Origin: Azolla caroliniana
Taxonomy: Eukaryota > Polypodiophyta
Reading direction: 5' to 3'
DNA: 64,000 nucleotides
Assembly (NCBI GenBank): GCA_043228905.1
Contig: JBHGNT010000021.1
Location: forward strand, 992,001-1,056,000
A model generated the notes under the pieces. It did not search any database and was not told where the DNA came from. It saw nothing but the letters and a program-made list of their open reading frames with translations. This document shows, piece after piece, positions 36,401 to 48,093 of this stretch (position 1 is the first letter of the stretch; every line of letters starts with the position of its first letter). The translations under genes were made by a program, and so were the position numbers.

Positions 36401-38001
36401 TGAGTTCAATAAGTAAGTATTTCAAATAGTGATATTGAATTCAATATGGTGCAATTGAAAGTTCTAATCTCGTTTTCTAATTTCATAGTCATAAGGTGTA
36501 CATGAAGATCCAAGAAGTTATGATGAAACAACTTGGATGTATAACTTGGGAACAAGTGACCGAGGATTATCCTCTAACGTCTTCATATAAGGCGTTATCC
36601 GAGTATTTTATTGCATTCAAGGATTGGGTTAGTATTGGTGGTTTTTCATTAAGCTTTCCTCATATGTAGAGGTTGTGTAATAATACTTGATGTCTTATTG
36701 CTTCTATTAGAAACCGTGTCGTGGCAAGAAACAAGGAGAAGTTAAGGATATACACGATTTCCTGACATCCTTCCTTGCACATCTCGAGAGAGCCAGAAAA
36801 GAAAAGGATCGTCGCTTAGTCAAGGCATACGAAATTGAGGAAGATGGCTCCTTCAAAAAAATTAGCCACAAAAAGGATAGTACGAGAGATCTTTACTACA
36901 ACGTGGTTTGCGGCGATGTCGTTGACATGATCCAAAAAGTGCCAAAGAAGGAATATATGCTAATGATTGCGGATATTCCATACAGATTTCGAATGGCAAG
37001 GTCATCATACGACGATGAACTGTTTAGGTTTAAACAGTTAGAGAAGATGATCAAGGATTTTGCTGAGCTAACGACTGCATCCTTGTGGAGAATAGTTGTC
37101 TTTCATAGTATGGACCAATGGTACTCGATAGCTCAAGCTTTGAGATCTCGTTGCCATGGCATTGAGAACCTTGCATGGTAAGTATTATTTATATGTCTCA
37201 TTCACTATATTGCCTTTCTTAAGATTGTTCAATCTATTCTTAACTCGATGTAATATTTGTTATAGGATAAAAACCAATGTAAATAAAGGGTCAACCTTTC
37301 GGTTCATAAATGTCATTGAATACATTACGGTTGGCTACTTCAATGAAATTAAGAAACAAAGAATCAAGGAGCATTCTAATGAAGTGGTAGGTTCAAATCT
37401 ACTAGTATATCCATCAGTGACACGGAAATTGCGACATGTCACCACGACAAAACGGGGACTTGTCAACCCATACCAAAAACCTCAACGACTTATGATGCGC
37501 TTGATCGAGATGTTTTCTGTAGAAGGAGATTGGATATTAGACCTCTTTTCTGGCACAAGTATTCCTTGAACTAGGTTAACAATGTTGAGATAACCAATAC
37601 TGAATCTTTTTTTTTGAAAACTAATTCTTCTTGTTACTTTCTTCACAGGGACAACGTCTGCATGTGCATTGAAGCTCTTTAGAAACACAATTGCATTGGA
37701 GAAGGACGAGGAGCAAGTTATATTTATAAACATGAGGATTAAGGCTTTGTGGGAGTGCCCAGACCAGGACGAGGAGGTCGGTGCAAAGAACCTCGTTGAT
37801 ACCGAAAGGTTTAAACTTGCTTCTCCAGAGCCTATTCCTCCGTTAGCCGGGGAACCGAGGGAGCTAATAGAGCTTGATGATGAGCTTATACAAGATATTT
37901 CGTTGGCTCGGCTAACAAGGGAAGCCAATGCACGTATAGCCAAAGAGAGTTCTATACAAGATGACGAAGAAAATGACATTGACGATTTGCTTGCTATGTA
38001 A
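33455..38001 (+). pseudogene. ParB-like/amino DNA methyltransferase gene, copy B (six exons)
   Basis: Exons are 33455-33488, 34815-36412, 36489-36627, 36711-37177, 37266-37558 and 37649-38001, with matching phases from exon 2 onward. The N-terminal third is charged and Ser-rich and I do not recognise it. Then comes a ParB/sulfiredoxin-like domain: HVQNLKKKMKINPH, FIVMVD, VIGGLHSAEARRQLV (compare G-G-x-H-R in ParB), AECKIYVGLTTEEAKLLAWD. The C-terminal half is a Rossmann methyltransferase in beta-class order: motif IV LMIADIPY before motif I WILDLFSGT...TTSACALKL...IALEKDEE. Such enzymes put methyl groups on adenine N6 or cytosine N4 in DNA. The last 60 residues are acidic. Defects are a 1-bp loss in exon 1 relative to copy A, TGA at 35599-35601 (CGA in copy A) and a 1-bp gain in the T-run near 36352. 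Motif I probably reads SGTRTT because of the splice join. Confidence 0.78.
33538..34290. repeat. Array of 15 palindromes in methyltransferase intron 1, copy B
   Basis: Fifteen units begin near 33538, 33588, 33638, 33689, 33751, 33801, 33852, 33903, 33953, 34002, 34068, 34119, 34169, 34214 and 34261. Each is a near-perfect palindrome: GGAACTCGATACG, one central base, then the reverse complement. Spacing is about 50 bp, and spacers share wording such as TATAAAGTTTGTGTTTTATA. Substitutions are often matched or tolerated in the opposite arm. The array lies wholly between exon 1 and exon 2. The intron remainder (34291-34814) is AT-rich and empty. Confidence 0.93.
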
Positions 38002-41000
38002 TAAACACTTTTAAAAACGCGAAATGTATTGTTTGGAATTCACATTATTAATACAGATTTTGGGTTTTACTTGGTGGATTCTATTCTTTATAATCTTCTA
38101 TATGTTTCAATTTTATTTTTATATACTTGGTTAGTAGACTTATGACATTGGTTTCACCACGTGCATTGCTGACTACCAAATTTATGGAGAAACATGAATT
38201 AGTTTAAATTGAGGCTGATTTTGGTCAAACTTTACATTAACATAACATGGTTGTAGAATTGTTGTTATGATTGTCCATGTTGTTATTATGGATCTTTGTC
38301 TTCTATTGTTAAAACTATTATGTTTCTCTTCCCTTGCTGCTTAGATTGTGTGGTGTGTTGATAATGGTTCCATTAGCATTATCCGCATGTTTTTATACGT
38401 TGTAGTTCCACTAGCGTTATCGTTCGGAGTTTGATCCCGTGTGAATCACCTAAGGAATAGATTAGATCAATTTTAAATACAAGTGTGAAAGCCTTAATAG
38501 GTTTGTTATTTCCACCACATTATCCTAAAGTTCACTGCCTTACATTGTCCACAATTATATACATATGGTTTGATCCCATACGAACAAACTAAGGAATAGA
38601 TTATATCAACTTTAAATACAAGTATTAAATACCTTAATAAGTTAGTTATTCCAATCACATTATCCTAAAGTGCACTATCCTACATTGTCCACAATTATAT
38701 ACATGCGAGTATGGGTCAAAGTATAAATTATAACTCATTTTATTAGTATGGTTACAAGTACACCTCATATTTTTGTAAAACTTACCAAATTAATATAAGT
38801 CTTTAACTTAGTGTTTCCCATGTCGAACATTAGTAGTGACATATTGAGCCATTGTTGAACTTTATTATGCCTACATTAACTTATCAACACGTCCAAACTT
38901 ATTTAAATTTCAAATGTTCTCCACTCGTAGACCTATCATGTATTTTTATATTTGCAAATTCTAATCAAGTTGTGGAACATGTGATACTAGTGCATCCAAT
39001 TTTTGTAGAGAGGGTATATTTGGATAGTTTCAAGAAGATTCTACAAGTGAAATGCACGATCCTTCCACTTGTGAACGCGAACGTGTTTAGTGTCATATTG
39101 TTCTTTTTTCTCTAGAACATTTGTAGTAATGAAGTTCATTACAAGATCTACATGCATCATGTTGTTTTGGTGTTTATCTTTGGGGAAACATCTTTCCACT
39201 TTGTTATGATCAGGATTCACATCTTCCTTTGTGGCAAGTGTACTCTCTTCATTTTAGCATTTGTTAAACATGTTCAATAAAATCATTCCACAAGATAGAG
39301 GTTTTCCAATTTTCAATTAAAGTCCGAACTTCACGATATAAATATGTGCTTGAGGGAAATGTTTAATAAAACATGTATGTGCATTTAGATAAGTATAATG
39401 AAAAGATATTAAATTTAAAAAATTGTCTATACTCAAACATGCTACAACCAATTCTTGAGACTCGACTCCATTGATGGACGAGCACACAAGGAGGACATGT
39501 TGATACGTGACAAGTTGATAGTATGTCTCCAATATTAATTTTCTATGGTTGTGAGTTGTGACTCGTAACTTATAATAATGCCTACGCATGAAATTGTATT
39601 ATCTGGGAGAATTATCAACGAGAATAAATCGAGTGACATAGTCAAACGGTATTATATGTGAAGAGAGCTAGCATGTTCATCTTATATTAAAATAACTTAA
39701 AACATGTATTACTCATGAATTAAAACGATGCATGTCCTTGTATATGAGGACATAAAAAGCGTAGAAAGAGCCAATCAAGTACAATATATCCTAGAACTTA
39801 AGAGGTGTGAAAATGTTGTCATTTCTCTAAACCCCCTCGGACCCCTCTACAACTTATGAAACCAACTTCAATTGCACGTTATAACTTATGTGCTACTTTC
39901 TCGAACACATGCCATCATAGTAACTATTTGTCCTAGCTTTCCTCATCATTGTATTTGTAACTATTTTTACTATCGTTCCACATCATTGTAATTATTTTAA
40001 CTAGCTTTCCATTTACACTGTAGTACCCAACCTTGTGTAAAAGTTATCTTTTGATTTTTGCAATGTGTTGTTTTGGGATATTAAAGTATAGCCTTGATGT
40101 CGTCAATACATTGCAAGAAAACCGACATTTTTCGCATCTCTTTGATGTATTACATTTAATATTGGAATTTGTACCATTTGTTGACTATCCAACATTATCA
40201 ATGACAAGACATGTGCTGGTGTCAGTGATTGCACAAGAATCATGGCTTGCCCTATTGGATTCCAACATGCCTATATTAAGTATACATTAAGGACTAAACC
40301 AAATTCAAGGACTCACGAGTCAGTAGTCACAAGTCATGACTCATTTGCCAACCGCTACTGACCATACGTCAAATTGTACATGCGGCAACAATTCATCATC
40401 TCTCATCTATTTGCAATTGGCCTCCTTTGGACATTAAAAATATATCTACCACCATTCAAGTACTATCAAATTTTTATTGTTCGAATTTTCTTCTCCACAT
40501 ATTCACATTGACATGAAAAGCTTGATATTTCTATTTTAAACGTCAAATGCGTATCTTCATCATGCCATTTTGGCCTCTTCAAATACCATAATCTCTCTCT
40601 CTCTCTCTCTCTCTCTCATCGATCACAATCAACCTGCCGTGAACATTAAAAATATGTCTACCACGTAGTAGGTTCAAGTTACAACTTGTTTGTCCTCTTT
40701 GGGTTCTCTTATCCACACATCCATAAGGGTATGAAAACCTTGCCCTTTCGATTAAAAATATGTCTACCACGTAGTAGGTACAACTTGTCTGTCTCTTCGT
40801 CCTGAGGAAAGGTATCAATGACCTTCCATTCATTCTCGAGGTTTTTGTTTTATTTTTTTCGAGAGTTGTCCGCCCACAGGCCGAAACGTAAAGAGTATAC
40901 ATACATGTAACGAATAACTGTTGACGGAGTGACTTGCACGCTTTTGTCGAGACTCCATTCCGTGTTCCTAGGGCCAATGTGGGGGGGGGGGGGGGGGCAC

Positions 41001-41222
41001 AAGGGGCATGATTGAGAGATTCATGAAAGCACAGGGGCATGATTGAGAGATTAATGAAAGCACAGGGGCATTCTGTGTAAATACAGAAAACCAGGGTTTG
41101 GGGGGGGGGCATATTTCGGAATCTTGATTAGATTCAATATTCCCTCCTCCTCCTCCTCTTCTTCTTCTTCTTCTTCTTCTTCTTCTTCTTGTTTTAGTAG
41201 TGATCTTCAAGAAGCGGCGGCT
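38002..41222. other. Intergenic DNA between copy B and the MATE gene
   Basis: No gene is supported. A two-unit tandem repeat of about 139 bp occupies 38429-38706 (GTTTGATCCC at 38429 and 38568). A CT microsatellite lies at about 40588-40617, and a phrase AAAATATGTCTACCACGTAG is repeated at about 40648 and 40749. Just upstream of the MATE start are a 17-G run (40981-40997), a two-unit 31-bp repeat (GGGGCATGATTGAGAGATT, about 41004-41065), a second G run (41100-41109) and a CTC/CTT tract (41142-41191), which probably belongs to the 5' leader. Confidence 0.6.
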
Positions 41223-44200
41223 ATGGCGGATCCTCTGGATCCTCACGTGGATTCCGTCGTCTTGAAGAGGACGGATGAATCCGATCATCACGTGGACTCC
41301 GTCGTCTTGAAGAGGAAGGAAGAAGAATCCATGGCCCCGCTCCTGTCAGAGATGAAAAAGCTTCTGGTCGTTGCAGGGCCCATGATTTTCGTCAACTTAT
41401 TCTCCATGACCATCCAGCTCATCTCTGTCATGTTCGTTGGCCATCTTGGCGATCTCTCCCTCTCGAGGTCCACCATAGCCACCTCCTTCTCCAATGTCGT
41501 TGGCATCAGTGTCGTCGTAAGTCATCACCATATTTGATTCTTTCTCCATTCGTCTTTCTGGTTCATCCATTGATTCATTTGCAAATGCCTCTGTGTTCCT
41601 TCCTCTTTCTGATCATTGAACATTCATTCATTCATTCATTCATTCATCAATTTTGTGTTTGAAGACTGTATAATTTGCTGTTTGTTTCTGAACAGGTGGG
41701 AATGGCCACAGCTCTTGATACGCTGTGTGGCCAAGCATACGGAGCAAAGAAGTATAAGCTCCTTGGTCTTTACCTGCAGCGAAGCCTTATCGTCCTTAAT
41801 CTCTCTGCGGTTCCCTTCGCGTTCATCTTCATATACGTGGGAGATATCCTACAATGGCTTAAACAAGATGTAGACATCGCGGTTGGCGCCGGCCAGTATA
41901 TCCGATGCCTCATTCCATCCCTCTTCGCACTTGCAACTTCCCAATCATACATTCGATTCCTCCTCGCGCAAAGCCTCGTCTTACCAATCCTCCTATGTGG
42001 ATTTACCACCCTTGTGGTTCATATACCTCTTTGTTGGTTTCTCGTTTATCAATCGAGTCTGGGGTTCCTCGGGGCTGGCATTGCTGCTAGCATCACCAGT
42101 TGGATCAATGCCCTTCTCTTGGCTTTCTATGCCTCCTTCTCTAAGGATTGTGAGACTACCCGAACACATTGGTCTTGGGAAGCTTTCCTCGACTTAAAGA
42201 GCTTCGTCTTACTGGCTTTACCTTCAACAGCGATGACATGGTACTACACAATTCTCTGTAGAAAAACATTGTTCCTTCTCTTCTTTCATCTTCTGTGTTG
42301 GACATCTTGTTTCATTTTAAGATTTTTTTTAGGATCTTTGCTTTTTTAATGACGATTGGTGAACAGCTTGATAGATGAGCAAAGAGTGATACTTAATAGC
42401 TGGGAGATCTGTTGCTGCATTCACTATCTGCTGATTTATTCAGAGTTTCATCATTGGTTCATCACTATTTGGCATGTAGGTGTCCGTGTACCTCGTTCTC
42501 TTAAAAAACCCATCGTCGGAGATGTTTATATAATGTTCTTTCTCGTAGGCCACCTCTGGAGGAAGAGGCTGCCTTAGTGTGATCCAAATCTTTTGAGTAT
42601 AGAGCTGCCAGAGGTCTTGCTGCAATACCTTGTTCTATTCTTCATTTTGATGAGGTGTACAACATTGAAAGGATGGCAAGTTCCTCAATGTTGAGCCCAT
42701 TGTTGTTGAACCATGCCATCATCTGTGAGTACCTGATCCTTCTGTGTATTGGCTATTAGTTTCCGTAGTTCATGTGTAAAATGGATGGTTATGCATTGTC
42801 GTGACATGGCAACTGCCGTTGTTCGTGAGCTCAAGCTACCGAAATTCAAAGTTCTACCTCTTAGTTTACTTCCTATTTCTTTGTAATCATTCATTTGCAT
42901 TTGCTACTTGTAATATCTCTTTGTAACCCTATTTTGAAAAGGGAATATCTTTGTGAACAAATTAGTGGGGTTTGACTCAGCCTATGAGTTTGTTGTTTTA
43001 AGCATAGATATTGAGTCGTAATCCCCGTTATCCTTGTCTAATCATGTTGATGGAGGGAAAGAGCATGAGAGAGGTTGATTCTCAGTGTCGGCAAGGTGGT
43101 TTCTTTGAACCAAGATTTCCTCGAATAAGGTTTCCTTGAACCAAGGTTTTCTCGAGCTAGGGTTCCTCGAGCCAGTGGTTTCGCAAAATAGGTTTCCTTG
43201 AGCCGAGATTTCCTTGAACCAAGGCCTCCTTGACCGAGGGTTTCTGGAACCAAGTTTTCTCAACCCAAGGTTTCCTGCACCCAAGTTTCGTCAACCAAAG
43301 GTTTCCTCGAAGCAAACGATTTCTTGAAGCCAAGGTTCCCTTGAACCAAGGATTCCTCGAACCAGGAGTTTTTGCGAACCAAGATTCTTAAATTTGAATA
43401 CCTCGAAAGAGATACTTCTCAAAAAAGGAATACACAAGGGCTACCCACGAAGGGTTCAAAATCTTCTCCCATGGTATCACGTCCTCCCTAGTCTTGATCC
43501 GTCAACTGTTCTCCCACACTTCCTGGTGGGAGACATGTAAGGCTACTAGAATCTGGCCATGAATTCATTCCGTTGTATATAACTAGGTGGTGTCAAAACC
43601 CAAACTCTAGTAGTTGTTTTCCAATTCCTGTGTTGTCTGGCCCTGAGTTGGCTGAGCTCCTACATGTTCCCAAGTCCTCCAAAGATATTGAGTGCATCAT
43701 TTCTGGATCTTATAAGTCATAGATATCAAACTGGCTATTTTGTTTCCTGGCGCTGAAGTCTCCTGTGAAGAATACTTAGCCAGACTTTTATAAGCTTCCT
43801 CTAGGTGGCATGGGAAGGAATCATTAAATATTGTATACAACGTCATGATGACATAACTATAGCCATGCTACAAATGATGAAGTTAATCTTGAACATTGAG
43901 CTTCATTTGTTAATTTTTTCATTTAGAATGTTCTGCTCATAGAGAGAGAGAGAGAGAGAGAGAGAGATGTTTCTTTATTAAAATTTCAGTTTAGAGTGGT
44001 GGTGTTATGAGCTACTTGTATTGCTGTCTGGTTTGCTTCCAAATCCAGTACTTGAAACCTCCACATTGGCCATATGGTAAGTCCTAGTACTGTTTCTAAT
44101 TTGCTATACCCGTATACGTCTCTCTCCTTCTCTATATATATGTCTGTGTGTGTCTGTGTGCATACAGACAGACAGACAGATATATAGATTTATCATTTGA

Positions 44201-45681
44201 ATCCTGCATCCTCTCTTTGCTATCATGCCAGTTATAAATTCATTTTTTATTGTTGATTTTTCACAGTTTAAATATAGCTGCAATACATTTCCAAATACCA
44301 TTCGGCATCGGGTCAGGAGTCAGGTATAGAAAATTTTGTATTCAATACTATTCAAGTATCACATGCTAAATTTGAAATATGTATATATCTATAACATGTA
44401 TTACATTATGTGTGTGTATTTATATATATATAATATTACCATTTTGTAGTTTTTTCTTCTCAAACTTGCATGTAGCACGAGGGTATCGAATGAACTTGGA
44501 GCTGGGAATGCTAAATCGGCTCAAAAGGCTTTGAAATATGGTCTTTGTTTGTCATTATCCATCACTGCGACAATCTCAATCATCCTCTTAAGCATACACA
44601 ACATGGTTGGACAGATTTTTACTAACGATGAAGATGTGATTTCCTACGTATCAAAGATTACTCCCATGCTTTCGCTTTCCATCTTCCTCGATAGCACCCA
44701 AACAACTCTGTCAGGTTAGGAATAACATATCAATGCAATTGATTATTATTGATGAATGCTTGGGAAAGAACATTTTAATAGCCAAGTTTCCTTTTTTCAT
44801 CCATGAAGTAACAGGAAATTATCAGCAGATATCACAATGTATATGAGACTTTAGTTGGATAGCTTTGTTTTTAATTTTGCTGCGTAATAAATATATTCCC
44901 AACTGAAAAGCTCAAGAAAATCGATAGGCATTTTAGTGAATGAGACACCCTTTTCGCAAACATGGGAAATCACCTAATTGTTTCAATGCTTATGTGTAAT
45001 GAGAAATTCAAAAACATTATGCTTTCTTATTACCAAAATTACTCATGTTTGGTAGCGAAAAAACAACGTAGGATAGGCATAGGATTAAGGAACTTCAGAA
45101 GCAACATAACATTCATGATATACTTAGAATATACAGTTAATGTGCCCCTAATTATCATAAATAAGGAACATTTGCTTGGTTACCTTGACTTAATAACCTT
45201 GATGGATTTAGCATACTATCGATTGGTTTTGTTTGACGAGAAACTGCCTAAAATGTATCATTTAAATTTGTTTTTTGGACTATAAAACATTCCCAACTCT
45301 AGAACGCATATATTTGTAAGTTAAAATTTTTCCAGCAATTTAGGGTATCATTTCTCCAAACTTTAGAAACCAATGAAATTGTTTCTGATTGATGGGAGAC
45401 CATCTAAGCTAGCACTGGAAAGCACTGAAACTTGTTCCAATTGATGGGAGACTATCTAAATTACATTTTCAGCCATATAATCTGTTTCAAATTAATGTGA
45501 GATTATCTATGTATTGCTTCTGATTTGTTCTTTTTCTTTTTAAGGTGCTGCTCGAGGCTGTGGATTTCAACGATATGGGGCTTTTATCAACTTAGGTTCA
45601 TATTATCTTGTTGGCTTGCCAATAGGATGCACAGTGGCATTCACAACATCTCTTCAAGGGCAGGTATGACGACCACAATTT

Positions 45682-45715
<34 letters not shown>

Positions 45716-46135
45716 GGTAATCCAACGGGAAGTGAACCCATGACCTCTGGCTTGCATGAAGGGTACCAAACACGCTGCATTTCCTGCATTTTGTTTTGTA
45801 AGTAAACAATTATACAATGTATTAATGAAGTTATTGTGGATTTTCCAGGGGTTGTGGCTAGCTGCATTGTTTGCCCCTTTTTCTCAAGTAATTTGCCTTT
45901 CGATTTTACTTGGTAGAGTTAACTGGGAAAAGCAGGTCCTATTCTACACTTGTTATAAAAAGTTTCCCCAATATCTAAAGCGTAGAAATCCCATTTCTCA
46001 TTAAATCTGCCCATCTATAAGACAAGTATGAGAACTCATCTGTAATCTGAAAACCTCTATATGTAGGTGAAAGAGGTTGCGTCCCATCTGAATGCGTCAA
46101 CAGAGGCTTTGTTGCCGAATGACACACTTACTTAG
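41223..46135 (+). CDS. MATE/DTX efflux transporter, eight exons
   Basis: This is a multidrug and toxic compound extrusion carrier of the plant DTX family, which moves organic cations, flavonoids or other metabolites out of the cytosol in exchange for protons. Exons 41223-41516, 41696-42240, 43990-44076, 44267-44323, 44476-44714, 45545-45663, 45849-45935 and 46067-46135 join in phase to 498 residues, a normal length. Signatures seen are [26 protein letters not shown] (helix 1-2), [35 protein letters not shown] (created across the exon 2-3 join), [20 protein letters not shown] and [21 protein letters not shown]. Twelve hydrophobic segments are expected. The small exons 3 and 4 (87 and 57 bp) are easy to miss but restore the family sequence exactly. 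The substrate cannot be told. Confidence 0.95.
43080..43395. repeat. Short-period minisatellite in MATE intron 2
   Basis: About fifteen imperfect units of GAACCAAGGTTTCCTC (16-24 bp each) fill this part of the 1.75-kb intron. The unit is partly self-complementary (AACC...GGTT, CTTGAACCAAG), and variants such as GAGCCGAGATTTCCTTG suggest decay of an originally uniform array. Confidence 0.75.
43936..43968. repeat. GA microsatellite before MATE exon 3
   Basis: About 16 GA units end roughly 20 bp upstream of the exon 3 acceptor. Length change here could affect splicing of the 87-bp exon. Confidence 0.8.
45690..45712. repeat. TA microsatellite in MATE intron 6
   Basis: TGTGTGTATATATATATATATA tract shortly after the exon 6 donor. 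Confidence 0.85.
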
Positions 46136-48093
46136 GGAGCTTTCAGATATCCAACATGGAGTAACGGAGATTGGTTTAGAATATTGAGCATCACACAATG
46201 GCACCTTTGATCATCAAAGGGGTTACGGAATTCTCTTGAATGTGGGAAAATATTTATTGGTTACAAGAAGTTATCATGTGAAGGACAATATGTTTCATAG
46301 CCTTTCTCACATTCTTGCTTGCAAATGTAGCGATATAGACTATTTGGCTCGAAATAAACATGTACTGGATTTGGAAAATAGTTTGAATCCCTTCTTAATT
46401 TGAGCTTTTACCTGAACTAGAATGCTTATGTGAAAAGACTAACACGAGAATAAACATAATTCCAAACTTATAATTAGTTCCGTTAATGAGAGTGACATTA
46501 CAAAAGCACTATTGCTACCCGGTTCAATTGTAATGTACAGGAAATATTTTCAAGAATAGTGCCTTTGTATATGATAAAACACATAGTCGCATAAATGTTA
46601 AATGTTACATGGACAAGTAGGGCAAAATCTCTCCATTAGATGAAGAGTATGCATCATAACACCACTACATGCATGCATAGGCTTGGCCGTCAATATATAG
46701 GCTGTACATGTGTAAGGCCCTGAAATTCAGCTGGGACATGGGAGAGATTGGACTGTCATGTGAGGGCATTGTCATGTTGATGTGATTTTAGGTAGTATTG
46801 TCAATACTATTTAGGAGTGATATGAGAGCTGATTGCTTTTTTAGAAGGGGAGTTGTTTATCTCAAGAAAATAGATGAAAACTTGTATCAATTTCATTTGA
46901 ATTTTTTGAACATAGAAAGGGTTACTCTTTTCGTTCACCCAATCTCATTTTCCTCTAAGCACCTTGCTAACCACAATGGCTAAGTTGGGGAACGATATGT
47001 ACTTGCACATAGATGTAACTCCTCTTCAAGATGTCGTAGCCCAAGAAGCATCAATGAAAATAACGAATAGTCTATGACCCATACACGGTGGAGAGATGGT
47101 TGGAGGTGATGAGATCATTAGTTTGATAAATGGAGATCAAACTTAAATACATGCTGCCACTCAAGTTTAAAAGCTACATCCATAACACAACACCTATTAT
47201 TTCAATGCCGTGTATCTCCCCCAAAGCTGAACAATGACGCAAGTTAACACTTTCAAGAAACATGTCTTGATCGCAGTAGATTATTTGTAGGGGAAGCCAA
47301 GAAGTTGTTTCGATTTAGACTTGGCTGGAGCTTTGATCTTTGTTTGATCTTGGACCAAGAACTTGGAAATAGGTTTTTTATGGTTATTAGAGAAGTTTGT
47401 GTTCGTTCCTGATCAGTACAAAGATGTGTCATCAAAAGTAATGAGCCAGTTACACAGTTGTTCCTGAAACTTTTCTATGATACAATTAGTACAGCCATTA
47501 TCTCATGACAGATTCATAAATTTAAATCATGTTTGAACAAGGAAATATACATTATGAATCAATAGCACTTAAAAACACAACATGGACAATTCAAGTATTT
47601 CTCACTAGACAATTCACACTAATAAAACCAACACAACTATGTACAATCAATATGTTGAGCCTGGACGAACTGAAACATCAATACATCAAACTAAATACAT
47701 TAAGCCTATAGAAAGGAAGAATTATTAAGAACGCAGCTTAATGCAAATGTCACATTTATTCATTGATATGGAGATGGAGAAAATCGAGACATTCTTATCA
47801 ATAAGATGGAGAATATTTATATTAATTACATCACACTAAAAACGGGGACAGACGAAGGCTAGGGGCCTTCTACAAATTAGAAATAGGGATTAACCCCAGT
47901 ACAGTGTAAAGCCTAAAGAATGAACCTTACGTGTATGCAGTCTTTCTTTCTTTTTTATGAGGATTTAGAGTTTAAATAAGAAAAAAGGTGGTAAACTAAA
48001 ATGCATGCAAACAAATGAAATGAGTAAAGATAATCTTCAAAAAACAGAAAGCCAGTCGAACTACTGAGTTGTTTATCCTCATTCAGGAAGAAT
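46136..48093. other. Intergenic DNA between MATE and the proline-rich gene
   Basis: No gene was found. The left part should include the MATE 3' untranslated region, and the right end that of the convergent proline-rich gene. Confidence 0.45.

Larger units (their letters stand above)
24343..38001. mobile_element. Copy B of the transposase plus ParB-methyltransferase element, with nested copia
   Basis: The coding limits run from the transposase stop (24343, minus) to the methyltransferase stop (38001, plus). Without the 5361-bp copia insertion and its duplicated 5-bp target, this is about 8.3 kb. Its gene pair is divergent: starts at 32615 (leftward) and 33455 (rightward), 840 bp apart. Copy A shows the same pair in the same arrangement, which shows that the two genes travel together. 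The true ends are unknown; I found no inverted repeats in the 200 bp outside either stop codon. Several stops and frameshifts make this copy inactive. Confidence 0.72.

Noticed and set aside
33455-38001. MT-A70-type (METTL) RNA or DNA methyltransferase
   Set aside because: MT-A70 proteins have a DPPW catalytic motif and different flanks. Here motif IV precedes a glycine-containing LDLFSGT motif I and KP-x-x-L segment, as in bacterial beta-class DNA methyltransferases.
42241-43989. Deletion of MATE central helices
   Set aside because: The apparent loss disappears once the 87-bp and 57-bp exons (43990-44076, 44267-44323) are included; all phases then match.
45716-45775. Second tRNA-derived SINE (minus-strand GGGTTCACTTCCCG)
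   Set aside because: There is a B-box-like match only, with no A box at the proper distance and no tail.
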